Below are positions 22,878 to 35,439 of a stretch of DNA of 64,000 nt, in pieces. The stretch spans positions 248,001 to 312,000 of the forward strand of contig OY752143.1 of assembly GCA_963573315.1 (NCBI GenBank), given 5' to 3'. Every line of letters begins with the position of its first letter. Within the stretch, counting starts at the first letter, position 1. The stretch comes from Entomortierella parvispora (lineage: Eukaryota; Mortierellomycota; Mortierellomycetes; Mortierellales; Mortierellaceae). A model generated the notes under the pieces. That model ran no database searches. It was not told where the DNA came from and saw only the letters and a list, made by a program, of their open reading frames with translations. The position numbers and the translations under genes were made by a program.

Positions 22878-23690
22878 GTGAATTAAAGTATTAAAAGGTT
22901 ATTAATGAAAGAAAAAAATACAGGGGCACAGAAAGAGAATGCAAAGAATGAAACAAGGTCAAGGGCTATCTACGAGGGAGAGGACGAAGAGAGAGGGGAG
23001 GAAAGGGGGAAAGAACAGGTTAAGGATGAAAACGAGAGAACTAGGAAAGGAACGAGGAGGAGGACGAGGGGTCAAGAGTCTGGCACCGTGACCACAGATT
23101 TCCTTTTTGTGATGGCAAAGAAGATGGCAGAGGAGGCCAGTGTGGACATAACCATTGGCAAAAAAAAATAAAGGGTGAATCCATTTGCACGAAAATGAAA
23201 GAGAAGTTTTTGCATCGTGCACAGGGCTTTTGGACTGCTGACATGACAAACAAGGGAACACGAGGCTATGGACAGAGAGGATAGGGATAGGAGAGCATCA
23301 AGAAGAACAAAGAAGGAGCAGGGGGGGAAGAAAGAATACTGAGGATGATGGCACACAGCACTCGGGTGCAGGAATAGACCAGGGTCAATGGCAGACTGCC
23401 ACGAGACGAAGGCGGGGGGAGACGCGATCGATCCAGACAGGAACACTGTCAGCGCGTTGCCTCTTCTTTCCCTGTTTCATACACGTGGGGTTTCTGCGAT
23501 CGATTGTCAGAGCAAAGTCTGCGCACGTACACCTTCTTTCTCCCTGCCGTGCACCATGTGTTGTTCCCAAGGAAGAAGGATGTCTTGTTTTTCGTGCCCG
23601 GTGATATCAGTCATATTGAGAACAGACATAACGATGGTCATGTATTCACGACTGTTGAAAAGAAAAGTCGAGTCTTTTTTGTGTTTTTGC
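22878..23690. other. 0.8-kb spacer without recognised gene
   Basis: This lies between the start of the cysteine-rich gene and the stop of the membrane-protein gene, both on the minus strand. It is purine-rich near 22960-23070, consistent with a leader for the cysteine-rich gene. Open frames on both strands show no domain sequence and no splice chain. Confidence 0.5.
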
Positions 23691-25494
23691 TCAGTGATGT
23701 TCGCTATGGCTGCTGCTGGTGCCGGCACTCATCTGCTGGTGGTATTGCTCCACATAGCTCTCAACTGTGACCGAGATATGACTCTCCAACGGCGCAACCT
23801 GCTTCTCGGCCATGCTCGGGAAGGATCCTGTTCCGGCTCCGGAATGACCATGTGCCCTACGGTCCATCGAGCCTCTTTCAATATACTGCTGACCAGACCG
23901 GCCACCTCCAGTTCCGGATCCGCCTCCTCGGGATGTTACCCAATGAATCGTCATTGCGTTCAAGGTCACATCGACCGTGCAAGATGCCTATAGTAAACAT
24001 CAAAAGGCCATGTCAATTACTGAAAAGAAAAAAAATGAAGGAGAAACGCCATGGGGAACAAAAAAAAGGACACCTACCAAACAAATCAAACCACGTTCAT
24101 GGCCCTTGAACAATACCAACGTGAAGACATTGGCGGAACTTAAGCACAGGGCAACGACTGAGCCCATAAGGGTCCTCCGAGCTACATCTCGGAGTTTGCC
24201 TTTAGACGGCCCTTGAAGCAATGAGGTCGAAGACAAGAGGGGGCGGATAAAGAGAGTGGTCAACCAGGACGAGATAAAAATGTCGTACAGGATTAAAGTG
24301 ACCGAGGCTGGAGGCAAGAGTCCGATCTTGCACTGACCATCAGGTTGGAGTTGGGAAACTCGGAAGATGATCATGAGGCAAAAGATGCCGAGATAAGGGA
24401 TCAACAAGGCAAGGTTGACCCGGTAGAGCTGAAAAAAGGGAGAGTTTTGGGAGGGTTAGCCTTCGTGCTATCCTCTCGTGTTTTCGTACAAAGCAGTAAA
24501 CGGACGCGAGATATGATTGCAAAAGTGTTGCCGTCTTTTTTTGGTTTTTTCTTACCATAAAGTCGAACCGCGTGGAACCGACAGCCGTGACGACATAGAC
24601 CTTCTCCATGAGGAACAGGTAAATGAAGATCTTTGAGCAAGCGTAGAGGATGATGCACGAGTAGACGGACATGGTGCACGAGATGATATTAAAGTTGTTG
24701 GTCTGGACCAACATGGCGGCAACAATCGAGAAGGTCCAAGAGACAAGATACAGTATAATGACCAAGCCTCGAGCGTAATTGACTGTTGACAGTTTTGTGC
24801 CGGCTGTCTTTCGGCCAAACAGCACAGACATCAGGGAGATGCATGACAGAGAAATGAAGAGTGAGATGGACTCTGTTGGGTGGATGGGGGGATTGGAAGA
24901 GAGCAGAGAGGTGGAGGATGTTAGTGGTCGAGATTTGGTGGTAAGGATGAAAGAGACAAACAAAGGACTGAGGCGAGAGAGGGGGAGTGCGGGCTCGAGG
25001 AAGGAGGAAAGATTGGGCGAATCGGGCAAAAGAAAGGAAGATCGATCACAATGGCGCTTCGTTGTTGTTGTTGTCGTTGTAGATGGTTGTCTGTTTGCGC
25101 TTTTTTTTTTCTTTCATAATTGCGTTCATGCAAACTATACCATGCACCTGTGGAGTTGCGTTCTTCTCTGTTTTGGTTCATCCCCCTTGATTTTCTTTTC
25201 ACATCTTTTTTTTATAAGGAGCCTGGGGGGAGGGGAGGTTGTTTAGGGGATGAGGCATTGGCTCTCATCACCTAATCACAAGTCGAGGTTGCACGACGAG
25301 AGGAGCCATGGGGGTTGAGCAGCAAGTGGAGTATGGGGCAATTGAGGGGCAAACGAAGAGTGTGGACTGGCTAAATGCCAGTAAGAGTGTAGAAGAAGAA
25401 AGGACTTGGTATCCTTTCCTCCAAAAAGAGCAAGGAATGCGTGTGTACAGGAAGCGATCGTTTGAAGGTTACCTTCTGGATCTGGTGAGTACAT
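23691..25494 (-). CDS. seven-helix membrane protein, GPCR-like, 328 aa
   Basis: Four exons: 25494-25473 (22 nt), 24872-24556, 24428-24078, 23987-23691; phases 1,0,0. Seven hydrophobic segments are visible in order: SISLFISLSCISLMSVLFG; ARGLVIILYLVSWTFSIV; TMSVYSCIILYACSKIFIYL; LALLIPYLGIFCLMIIF; VTLILYDIFISSWLTTLFI; LMGSVVALCLSSANVFTLV; LICLASCTVDVTLNAMTIHW. A hydrophilic Gly/Ser/His-rich tail of ~75 residues follows. MEKVYVV after helix 3 recalls the position of the E/DRY-like turn in receptors. The family is not one I can name; a sensory or signalling receptor is a reasonable guess. The tiny first exon (MYSPDPE) is inferred: its phase fits, and the ~600-nt intron has a perfect ACTAAC branch and a long pyrimidine tract before the acceptor. 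Without it, no good ATG precedes helix 1. Confidence 0.7.
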
Positions 25495-28400
25495 GGCCGT
25501 GTCTTTTTTGTCCGAGATAAATCGGTAGGATAAGGGTCTCGACCTTGAATGATTTCCGTTGGGTGTTCTTTGGAGGAGAGTGTGGTTGTGTTTCCTTCCG
25601 TGTGCGAGCGATGAGCGAGCAGAGAAGCGTAAGGGAATGCAAACGAGGGGAGAGGGTAGTACTGTCGTTATCGAGCGAAGGAGGTGCAAATGCAAGTGCA
25701 GGGTATGCCAGCAAGTTAGAAAGTGAAGAACTCTTGGTGAAAGGGGAGGCAAGGGGGGTATAAAGGGATCAATGGACAACTGCAGGCAGAGGGAGCGTTC
25801 TAAGAAAAGAAAGAGCAGAGTCAATTGTGTTGTTTCCAACACAGAGCACTCATCATGCAGTTTACAGACGCGCGTACGGGGAAAGTACGCGAGTTTTTGC
25901 TGCACCGTCGGACTTACGTTGCGCTGGGGGAAGGCAGCGATGGTCAAGCGCGCAGAGATAAATATGAAATAGGTCGTCAATTAAGGATTAGGTCCGGCCG
26001 ACAACGGTCAGGAGGGATCGACAAAGGAACGGAGAGACAGATTGAATCAGGAAAGGAAGTGGGTCAAGTGTTGCTGGAGTGGAAAGAAGGGAGTCAGGGT
26101 GGGAGCAGGCGCTTTCCTCTTTCTTTCTCAGAGTAGAACGAGTAGAGTAGAGGGAGGAACTGAAGGAGGCAGGGGGAGGCAAAGAAAATTTCAAGATGGA
26201 AGACAAAAGATCATTTTGTCCAACTGCGAGTGCTCCTTTTATAATCGGGGCAAGTCCCAAAGTCGCGAAAGACACCTTCCCCCAACATACACAGAGTCCC
26301 CAAAGACTGGCACAGTGTCACCATGTCGATAGAGCACCACAAGAGAGAACAACATCCAATGCAACAACAGCAACGACGACGACAGTTGTTTTGTTTTCAA
26401 GGAGACAGACGCTGAGAGATCCAAAGTGTCAGAAGCTGCAACGGACGGCAGCCAGCCGACAATAATTTTTTGTCAACATGTCAGAGTCGGGGCCACATCC
26501 ACTCGCCCAACTGAGCTGTGTGTTGTCTTGGTTTGAACACTCGGACCATCCATGTCTGGAGCAAACACGATCTCGTGGAAGAACAGAAGCAAAGGACAGA
26601 TGGCAAATGGCATCAGTTTCCCCGCCCCTTCCAATCGATACGAGAGCAAGGTATGGTCAATTTACGACCGAGTCTCCCCTCTCTGAAGGAATTCTGTCTT
26701 CGTTTCTCTAGTACACGAACAGATACCATTGTGCATAAAATAAGTTCATGGACAGATGGGGGGCACATGGCTGACGGAGGCTGCTCTAGCCGCGCAATGC
26801 ATTGTTTGTTCAAAGGTCGAGGAGCGAAAGATCAACTTTTTCTCTGCTGCAATTGGACCCGTTGTCGCGTCATTCGGCGCCCCACCGTACTGTTCTGTTC
26901 TGCACAGTAATCTATAGTTCATTCTTTGTGGAGAAGGACTTCCTTTTCTCCTCTCTTTCCTCGAGCACATTCTATGGCATGTAAATCTTGTTTTTATTTT
27001 CCTTCCCCTCCGTCTCCTTTCTTCTTTCTTCCCTCCGAAAGATCGTCCTATTTTTTTTTGTTCTCGGTCCATAGTTCGTTGGAACAATGTTGCAACCGCA
27101 ATTGTGATGCAAGAGTAGATGGAGAGGGGACACAATAAACAAAGGGGGTGGAAGGAGGAGGGGAATTGCGGACGACCGTTGTTACCCAAGGGCCAGGAGG
27201 ATGAGAGGAAAGGAGGAGGAAGGGGAGGTGGCAAATAAAGTGTGGGGGAGAAATGGGGTCTGGGACCCTGAGAGCCGCTTTTGGGTGTGTTTCTTTTTTC
27301 AGCAATTTGCAACACGCGTCGCAGTTGCTGTGCGCTATCATTTGAAGCAACAGCTGTCCATCCTTGATGCAGTCAATTTGGGATGCAAAACAACAAATCA
27401 GGGAAAGAAAAATAAAAAGCTGAAAAAGAGGAAAGAGGAGAGTGAAAACGAGGGGTTGTCGAACCGAGGAGAAGATACATCTAATTGTCTCGCGTTAAGA
27501 AGTCTTCATTTGATTGCTGGACTGACCATGCACAAAAAGAAGCTTTTGCCCATCATTCCCCGAACAAGACCCAAAAGAAAGAAAACTCCTCTCAACAGGC
27601 CAATTGGATCCCGTTTCAAAGAGAATGTCAGAGTTTTCAGTTACAGAGATGTGCGGATTCGAAGAGCGACCCAAGGAACAATACCCATCATACAAGTCTC
27701 GTAGCTGAGCTCACCCATGCATGATGGCCTTTGCCTTAGTTGACCCGTGCACAATTGCAACAAGAAAAGAGAAAAACACGGAGGTGAAGAAGATAGAGAT
27801 ACCTTTTCAAGCCATCCCTCCGCCCAAAACCCCTGTTATAAAAAAAGATGAATGAAAGCGGAGAAACATCATGCAAACGAACGCCAAAATGAAAATAGCA
27901 TGCCTGAGGCCTTACTAACACTTGCCATTTAACGGCCTGTCAAAGCAGGGGTTACAAAAAATGGTCGAGGTCGAGATCTTTTAGAAAACAAAATATCAAG
28001 GGTGGGTTCATCAATCTTCGGCAGGCTAGCAAAAACAGGACACCACTATCCCTAGTCAGGGCCTTTCGCTGTCCTTTCGGAGACCCAGAAGACCCTTCTG
28101 GAAGCACCCTTGTGGGCAAAGAGGAACGGATGCGCAATAACCTGACGACAACAACAACAAAGACTCTCTTGCGTCCAATTAGACAAGATTAGGGGGTGGT
28201 TGCAGCCAACGAATTGCACGTTGCCTGAAATCCAGGGGTGCAATCTCTTTGCATGAACCAAAAAAAAAAAAAAAATAGGGATGTGACGCCTCACTCCGCA
28301 AGGGTTAAAAAGGTTAGCAACCTCCCCCTGCGTTTGGTGCCACCAAGGCAAACAGCATCCACAACATCAGCCAACTTTCGCATTCGCAACAACAAAAGGC

Positions 28401-28905
28401 AGAGCAGGAAAGAAATGCACTCGGTTCACGTAGATTATCACGCCTCTCGTCTCCTTTCTGTGAGGGAAGAGATTCAACGTGCGACTGATCACGTATGTCG
28501 CGCCTCGAGAGGTCCAAGCGTCGGCTTCCATCTACGTATTCCATCGATTGCGTAGCACAAGACTCTCTGAACATGTTCTAAAGACCTCGAGGAGTGAAGG
28601 GCAGGAATCAACACGCCATTGCCATTTGTTGCGTAGGAGGGCACGCCATGAAGTCAGAAACAAGGAAGATAGCCAGATAATAACATTATCCACAGCGAGA
28701 TGCGAAGGTATCCGTTATTTTAATAGTGAGCCGGTATGATGACTATTTGTACAAAGAGAGAAGTCGGCCAAGAGAAGGATTTCTAGTAAAGGACTGACCC
28801 GATTATAAGTACAGAAGAAAGCAAAAGAAAAAGAAAAAAAAAAGGTATGTCTAGAGTGCTGCAAAGTAAAAGAGGAGAGAAAGACTGAAGAATGCCAGGA
28901 TGTGT
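25495..28905. other. 3.4-kb intergenic region, no convincing gene
   Basis: This lies between the start of the seven-helix protein and the stop of the GATA factor. The longest frame (27201-27704, +) is Lys-rich, lacks any recognisable domain and starts without a supported context. Homopolymer A/T runs are frequent. It presumably holds the promoter of the membrane protein and the 3' untranslated region of the GATA gene. Confidence 0.45.
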
Positions 28906-31900
28906 TCAATCCATGGCCGCGTAAACAGCCATGGTTCCTGGATGGTTCTGCTGCTGCCAGAACTTTGGCTCACTCGCCATCATGGCCATCAACGTCGTCG
29001 ACGTCTCGGAAGCATGCTGCTGTTGCTGGCGGTGGTAATGGTGTTGCTCATCCTCCTCTTCAATATCGGAATCATCGCCACCAATGTTTTGAATGTGTTG
29101 TTGTTGCTGCTGTTGGAAGTGATGTTGTTGATGATGATGGAGCTCGTAGTCCTGGCCCATCATTGATCCGTGCTGACCGTGGTCATGTTGACCATGGTTC
29201 GAGGACTCGTCCCCTCTTTGGTACACGTATGAAGACGCCGTCAATTGATCTTGCTGCTGCTGTGCAGACGACGACGACGTGGTCGACCAAGGGTACTGCA
29301 TTGGATGTCTCGACGACAAAGACGAAGACGAACCGTTCTCCTTGGCTGGAGGCGAAGAAAGAGACAGGGACTGGAAGCCACATTCTGTTGTAGGAGTGTT
29401 GACCATCTGTTGCTGGTGATGCTGTTGAGCCAATAGTACATTCATTCGCTGCTGTTGCTGATCTGGCGACAGCATCGCCAATGCCTCTGCCGCATTAGGG
29501 TTCATCCCCAGACGATGACGCAACACATGGCATCGGTTCTCCAGAACGTTCAGAAACTTGTACATTTGACCCGGACGCATGTGCTCTACCAACACTTGGA
29601 ATCGCATGTCGTCAAAGATAAGAGACTTTTGGTTTGCGCTCTCTTGGGTCTGCTGTTGTTGCTGCTGTTGCGCGGACGTCTGATTTTCGGAAAGAGCCAT
29701 TGGGGGCAAGGCATAAGGTGCCATGGGTCCCTGACCCAAGGAGGCCTGCGGGACCGAGGATCCAGTCATGGGAGAACAGAGCGAACTCGAGGGCGAGAAC
29801 GGACCACACTCACCGAGCAGCAAGGGCGAGTCCCCTCGAAGATGTTCCTCTGCCATAAAGCCTGTCGGTGTGGTCGAGGGAGTCAGCACATGGTGACCGA
29901 CCGCTATGGACGAAGAAGAGTGATGGGAGAATTGGTGCTGCTGCTGCTGGTGGCGGTGACCAGAGAGATCCAGAGGATGGAAAGCAGGTTGCCACTCGTT
30001 CATTGGCGGCTGGCCAATAGGGATGCCCATGTAGGAGTCTGTATGGATCGGTCCCGTGAAAGAGCGAGTCTGGCGATGACGCGAGGCTGCTTTCAGGGCT
30101 TTGGCGCTACTGCTGTTACCGCTACTGCTGCTTCTCTTAACGCGGGCGCCATCGACAAGGAACGAAGATGAAGTCGTGGATAAGTCCGCTTGACCTTCAC
30201 TGTACATACCCTGGCATTGCTGGGTTTCCTCCTCGTTCGAAACAGACTCGAGCTCCTGTTTGGAAACCGAAGGAGATGTCGAGAGAGCAGGTTCAGTCCC
30301 CTCGCCATCGGCAATAGGAGCAGAGTCACCCGACTCTTGTCCTTGAATCTCATCTTCCTTCTCTGGAGAAGACGACGATGATGGGACCTCGAGCTCCTCG
30401 ACCTTGACACTTGCGGGAGATGAGGGCGACGAAGTAGGAGATCCTGGTGAACCACTGTTGGCATGGGTGTTGTTGCTGTTGTCAGCAGAGTCCTTCTTGG
30501 AAGCGTCGCCAGTAGAAGGGGGAAGGGTATAGGGCGCGGCATTCTCGCGTTGCTGACTCTGACTCAGCGATGGCTTGTGACGGATGTGCAATGGTCGATG
30601 GCCATTGTACTGCTTGTAGTAAAGACCACAGGCGTTGCACAGGGAGTGCTTACGATCCAACGTTCGACGCCAGAGGGGCGTCGTGGTGACTTTGCAATTG
30701 AAGCACTCCAAGGCTCGGGGTGGTCGGACTGATGACTTTTTGGCCTTGGCGGTCCCCCCTGTAGCGGCAGCGGCAGCAGACGCACCGCCCTTGGCTTTGG
30801 CTGCCTTTGCATTGACCTTGTTGTTACCGCCGCCAGTGACATTGCTGCCGTTGTTGTTATTAAGATGGACCGAGGGTAGGGCGACTGCCAGGGAAGACCA
30901 GACCTGGTTCGACGAGATCATACCCCCTTGGAAGTGGGCGATCCCTGCCGCGTTAACATCAGGGCTCGTCGTAGAGTTGGTCGAGTTTGCAGAGTGTTGT
31001 TGCTGATGAAGGTGATGTCCCATTTCGACACCTGGGTAGCTGTTGGCCAAGAGCTGACTATGGGACATGTTGTCCATGACCACATAGTCACCAAAGGGGT
31101 CCTCGTCGTTGCGCTGCTGTTGCTGCTGCTGCAGATGTTGTTGATGGTGGTGGATCTGAGCTTGGTACATCATTTGGTGATCGTAATGATGTTGCTGCTG
31201 CTGCTGCTGCTGCTGCTGGTATTGTTGGTGTTGATGATGATGCATTGGGTTCAGTGGGCTCTGTTCCTGAGGCTGAGTAGACACTTGCTGTGGGGGCTGC
31301 AGGAATTCTTGAGCGCACGGTTCGTTCAAGGGATTGGTTAAGGTTTGAGCGGTTGTCGAGGTGTTGGTGTTGTTTGACTGTTGTTCCCAGGAGGAGGCGT
31401 TGGAGGAGGAGGAGGAGGAGAAGTCGCCTGTGGATGAAACGGTGGATGGGGCGATGCTGTTGTTTGCAGCGGCTGAAGAGGAAGAGGAAGAGGATGAAGA
31501 AGGGGTGGGCGTCGTCAGGGTGCTCGTAAAGAAGGGTTGTTGCTGTTGTACAGAAGGTGTGGATGAGGCCTGGTGAGAATGGGAAGGTCGTTGGAGTTGT
31601 TGACGTTGAGAGAATGAGGCGCCAAGGTTCTGTCCTTCTATACAAGAGACCAGTTGAGGAATGGGAGGGAACAAGAGAGAGAAGACGAAAAGAAAAAGAA
31701 GAGCAGCTGTTAGGATTTGGACGGCGTTTGTTATATGGGCCAAGGCAACCGAACACGAGGCAGAAGGACAGGGCCAAAGGGAGGGGTCGATCAGGTCAGT
31801 AAAGAGAAAGGGGGAGAAAAACCACGCAAGACTAGAGTGTGCTAAGAGTTGAACGTTCCACGCTCGCAAAGAGGAGAGGGACAAGAACAGCAGCAGCAGA

Positions 31901-34242
31901 GAGACGGAGGCAGGAAGGAGGAACGAGGAGGATAGAGTGATAGAATGGAGGGGATGCGAAGGAGCCAGGCCGTAACCAAAAAATGACAGAAACAGGACGT
32001 AAAAAAGAAAGGGGAGAAGAGCACACATCCTTCTCTCGCACCAGCAGAGGAAGATAAACACGACCCCAACCTGGTTCCCAATGCTGAATTGTTGTCGTTA
32101 TTGGCTGATGTGCTGCATAGAAGTATGGGCACTATTGCCTCATTGAACATGACATGTATGCACGAATACATGCAAAAACAAAGAAAGGGAGTAGTAACAA
32201 GCAGGAATGAAAAAAAAAGAGACGGAGCAGTTCTTTGGGTCGTTCATGGTGGTCGGATCACTGGGAGAACGACAACTGGCCAAGTAGAACAAACAAAGAT
32301 GCATGGCTTGGTATGCACCAGGAGTGGAGGGGAGGGACAGGGAGACAGAGAAGCCCATGAGACCCATTAGGTGGACAATGGGGTCAGGCCCAGGAGGGAC
32401 AGAAGGCAGAGTTAAGAAAAAAGGAGAGAAGGGGACAGAAAAGGCCAAAGGGGACGACGAACGAGCAGGGGACAACAAGTTGAACAGTGTGGGATGCTTG
32501 AGGCTGTGAATGCATAATGGGCCACTCTAGGTCAGCCGGACCTTTGAGGAAGCAGAAAGGGAGCAGGCAGAAAAGCAGCGCCTACAAGGTGGGAGGAATA
32601 ATGACAACAACAAAAGGAGAGGAGAGGAGAGTCGAGCGCAAAAGGGCTTCTTCCCAAGATCAGGAGAGAGCAGAGTGAACGCGCGCGCGGAAAAGGATAC
32701 CAAGGGGACAGACAGATCCATTGACGCGTGTTGATCCTCCGTCCTTCGCACCCTTCACCCTTTCCCTCAGGCTCACAACCCAAAGGGAGCAGATGAATGA
32801 ACGTTGAGGCGCGACACGGAAATGGAAGGAAAAGAGGCTGTGACGCGTCGCAATGAAGCCACACGCGCGCAAGACGGCTGGAATGTGCACCAAGGGAAGG
32901 CGAAAATACGGTGTGTAGACTGCCAACCCTTTGTACTGCACTCCTTTCCCACCTCCTCGCTTCCCCCGCTTGCACCCTTCTTTTTTCTCCTCTCTTCTCT
33001 CTCTCTCTTTTCTCTCTCACTCTCTTTTCACTCTCTTCACCCTTGGACCTCCCCCTGTCCAGTTGGACTGTGGACAGGACAAGCCGGGACAGAACAGACC
33101 TGGTCCGACAGTTTGGTTGGTCCCAAAGAATTGCTCGTGAGCATACGGGGAATAGATGGTGTGTGTGTCTGTGTGTCAATCAATGTCCGTGTGTTGTGCT
33201 CAAGTCCGTTCCCCAACTGTCGGGAACTTTTGGGCTCGAAAAAGGGACCAAACCTCTCCAACGAAGACTCCAGTCTGTGCGACAGCAACCACACCCTCTT
33301 TGCCTTGCTTCCCTCCCAACCACCCTTGTTCCCTTCCATCCTCCCTCCTCTTTTCCCTGCGCGTGCAGGTGTCAACAGCATGTGCTGTTGACGTCGTCCT
33401 TCTCCTTCTCCCACCCTTTCTGTGTAGCACCTGTCAATCACTTGCGCAAACACGGCATGCAACAAATAAACCAAAGAGCGTGCGAGGGATGGATGGAATG
33501 GGACAGGAGCGGGAAGAACAAACGACGAGCACAGTAAAGGAAACAATATCGTCCAAATACACAAACACAAACACAAACACTCACACGCGCGCGTGTCGAG
33601 CCCAAAGAACTAAACTTCTGGCAGTTAACAGATCCAGTTTCCAGTTTTTTTTTTCTTACCTGAGAAACCGTGCAGGAGCAAGAGCGACCTGTTGTCTCCT
33701 CCTCCTCCGCCTCCCTGGGAGGAGGAGAGGGAGGGAGAGGACGAGGACGAGGAGGATGAAGAGGAGACGGATGCAGAGGAGACGTTCTGGACCATCAACG
33801 TTCTGGACTGCGTCAGCATTTGTTGCTGAATCATCTGTTCGGGGCTCAAGGGTTCGAATCCAAGGGGGATCTCTGGGCTCCCAAAGTGGCGGCTCAGCGG
33901 CCAAATTGTCGTCATCAAGCCCGAGACGCCACCAAGACCCATGTTGACGCCACCATTTGGGACAGATGCGGCCGCAAGCGCTGCTGCTACCTGGGGATCG
34001 AGCTGGTCCATTTTGAGGGACATTGAGGCGGCTGTGTTTGAGGAAGTGTCAATCGTGGTGGTCGATGCAGGGGCGGATGCTTGTGGGAGGTTGTTGTTGG
34101 CGCTATTGAACATGTTGTGGTTGTGAATTTTGCTGCCGACAAAGGAGGTGCAGTTCTTGTTGTTGTTGTGTTTGTTGTTGGTGAGGTCGTTGTTTGGGTA
34201 AGGACTGATCAGGGGGTTGTTCTGCGTCGAGAGAAGATCCAT
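28906..34242 (-). CDS. GATA-type zinc finger transcription factor, 1104 aa
   Basis: Two coding exons, 34242-33660 and 31637-28906, joined in phase 1 across a 2022-nt intron. One GATA finger at residues 506-531 has the fungal spacing C-x2-C-x18-C-x2-C (CFNC ... CNAC), followed by a basic arm, [18 protein letters not shown]. Its loop reads [16 protein letters not shown] instead of the commoner P-x-G-x-x-LCNACG. The rest is mostly Gln, His and Ser repeats with acidic patches. Two ordered blocks interrupt it: [14 protein letters not shown] near residue 350 and [20 protein letters not shown] near 870. The latter is probably an interaction motif. GATA factors in fungi control nitrogen, iron or light responses; which applies here cannot be told. 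The first exon is assigned by phase, a strong GTAAGA donor and the lack of an alternative start. Confidence 0.82.
33661..34242 (-). other. N-terminal coding exon of the GATA factor (supporting detail)
   Basis: This exon begins [15 protein letters not shown], is Asn/Ser-rich and carries one ordered segment ([20 protein letters not shown]). It ends GFS before a GTAAGA donor at 33659; position 33660 contributes the first base of the split codon. The acceptor three bases before the ATG (CCCCCAG ending at 34246) marks a spliced leader, so transcription must start further right. Confidence 0.6.
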
Positions 34243-34245
34243 TCA

Positions 34246-35438
34246 CTGGGGGAAAGGGGGCATTGAGGGGACAATGAGACGCGTTGTTAGTCAGGGAAAG
34301 GTAAATCTCGGGTGCTGTAGGCAGGGGAATGGAAGAGGAAGAGATCGGGAGAAGCAAAGAGAGGAGGGTAACTGATTCCTCTGCACCATGGTGTAACTGC
34401 AGCCGACATGCATGCAACAAGAGATGGCTCTTGACCCACTGACCCACTGACCCACAGACGGAGACGGAGGCAACGAGAGCAGCACCACCAGCAGCAACAT
34501 GGTGAAGAAGGGAAGGGCCCAGAACCCACAACCCGAGGATGCACAGAGGAGAGAGGAGCGTGCGACCCATAGTCCAAAGAGGGAATTGAAAAAGAAGAAA
34601 AAAAAGGTGGGGGTGCCCTCAGCTGAGCTGAGGGCCAAAGAGAGGGAGAGCGGAGAATGCTTTTTCGTCCTTCTCTCTTCTCAACAAACAAACGAAGCCA
34701 TTGACAAGCGACGAATGGCACTCGTCCGTCTCTCTGCAGCGTGTAGGCGAGGGCGAAGATGGATGGGTTGGAAGGGTCGCAACCGACATTGTTCACAGGC
34801 AAACCAGTGACAGAGTCTCCTCCTCCTCCTCCTTTGGTCGCCATCTCCGTCTCTTTCTCTCTTTACAGACAGACAGAGTGTGTGTGTGTGTGCGAGTGAG
34901 TGAGTGGGTGTGGGGGTTGTGAGGATAGTCAGTGGGGGAACAGGCCAATTCCTTTCAAGGAAGGCAAGCCAAGGCCATTCGACCAAAAGTAAAGTTCAAG
35001 AGCAGAAGAGGGGATAGAACGAGAGGCGGATCGCGCTGTGAAGGGGCGGAGAATTGTTCACCAGGCAAGGGACCCTCGACCTGGTCCAAGGCCAGCTAGC
35101 CAGTACCGTACATAAATGGGCGAACTTTGTCGAGAGCGGAGAGAAATGGAGAAAGGGGATTGAAGGAGGGCAGCAGCGAAGGAGAAGCAGCCAAAGAAAA
35201 AAAAAAAAAAAAGAAATGTAGGACCAGGGGTACAGGGACCGAGTCGAGGACGTGTGGGCAAGAAAAAAAAACGTGGTGTGGTGTGTGGGTGCACTAAACA
35301 AGAAATTGTAAACAGAACTGCTGTGGGGGGGAAGAGGCACTGCAGGCAGCAGAGCAGGGGAGAGGACATCCGGTGTTGTGATGTTGTGAAGTGACAGAAA
35401 GGGGAAAGAACGGAAGGGACACAAGAGCAAAGTCTTAC
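34246..35438 (-). other. candidate 1.2-kb 5' UTR intron of the GATA gene
   Basis: The minus strand shows CCAG followed by GTAAGA at 35438 and a pyrimidine-rich acceptor CCCCCAG at 34246, immediately before the GATA-factor ATG. No coding sequence is apparent inside. Together with the 2-kb coding intron this makes the transcription unit at least 6.5 kb, long for this genome. Confidence 0.5.
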
Positions 35439-35439
35439 C

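Noticed and set aside
27201..27704. 167-codon + strand frame, Lys-rich
   Set aside because: No domain, no supported start context, composition follows local A-richness, and no splice partners were found.
31640..32061. Upstream continuation of the GATA reading frame (hydrophobic N-terminus)
   Set aside because: It lies beyond a good TATAG acceptor at 31638; the hydrophobic Cys/Leu/Phe sequence looks like intron and is unlike the rest of the protein.
33840..33870. tRNA B-box-like GGTTCGAATCC
   Set aside because: It lies in the N-terminal coding exon of the GATA factor and no cloverleaf can be folded around it.
34437..34470. Short tandem ACTGACCC repeat as a possible CRISPR-like or regulatory array
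   Set aside because: Only three contiguous copies with no spacers; it lies inside the presumed 5' UTR intron and is a simple minisatellite.
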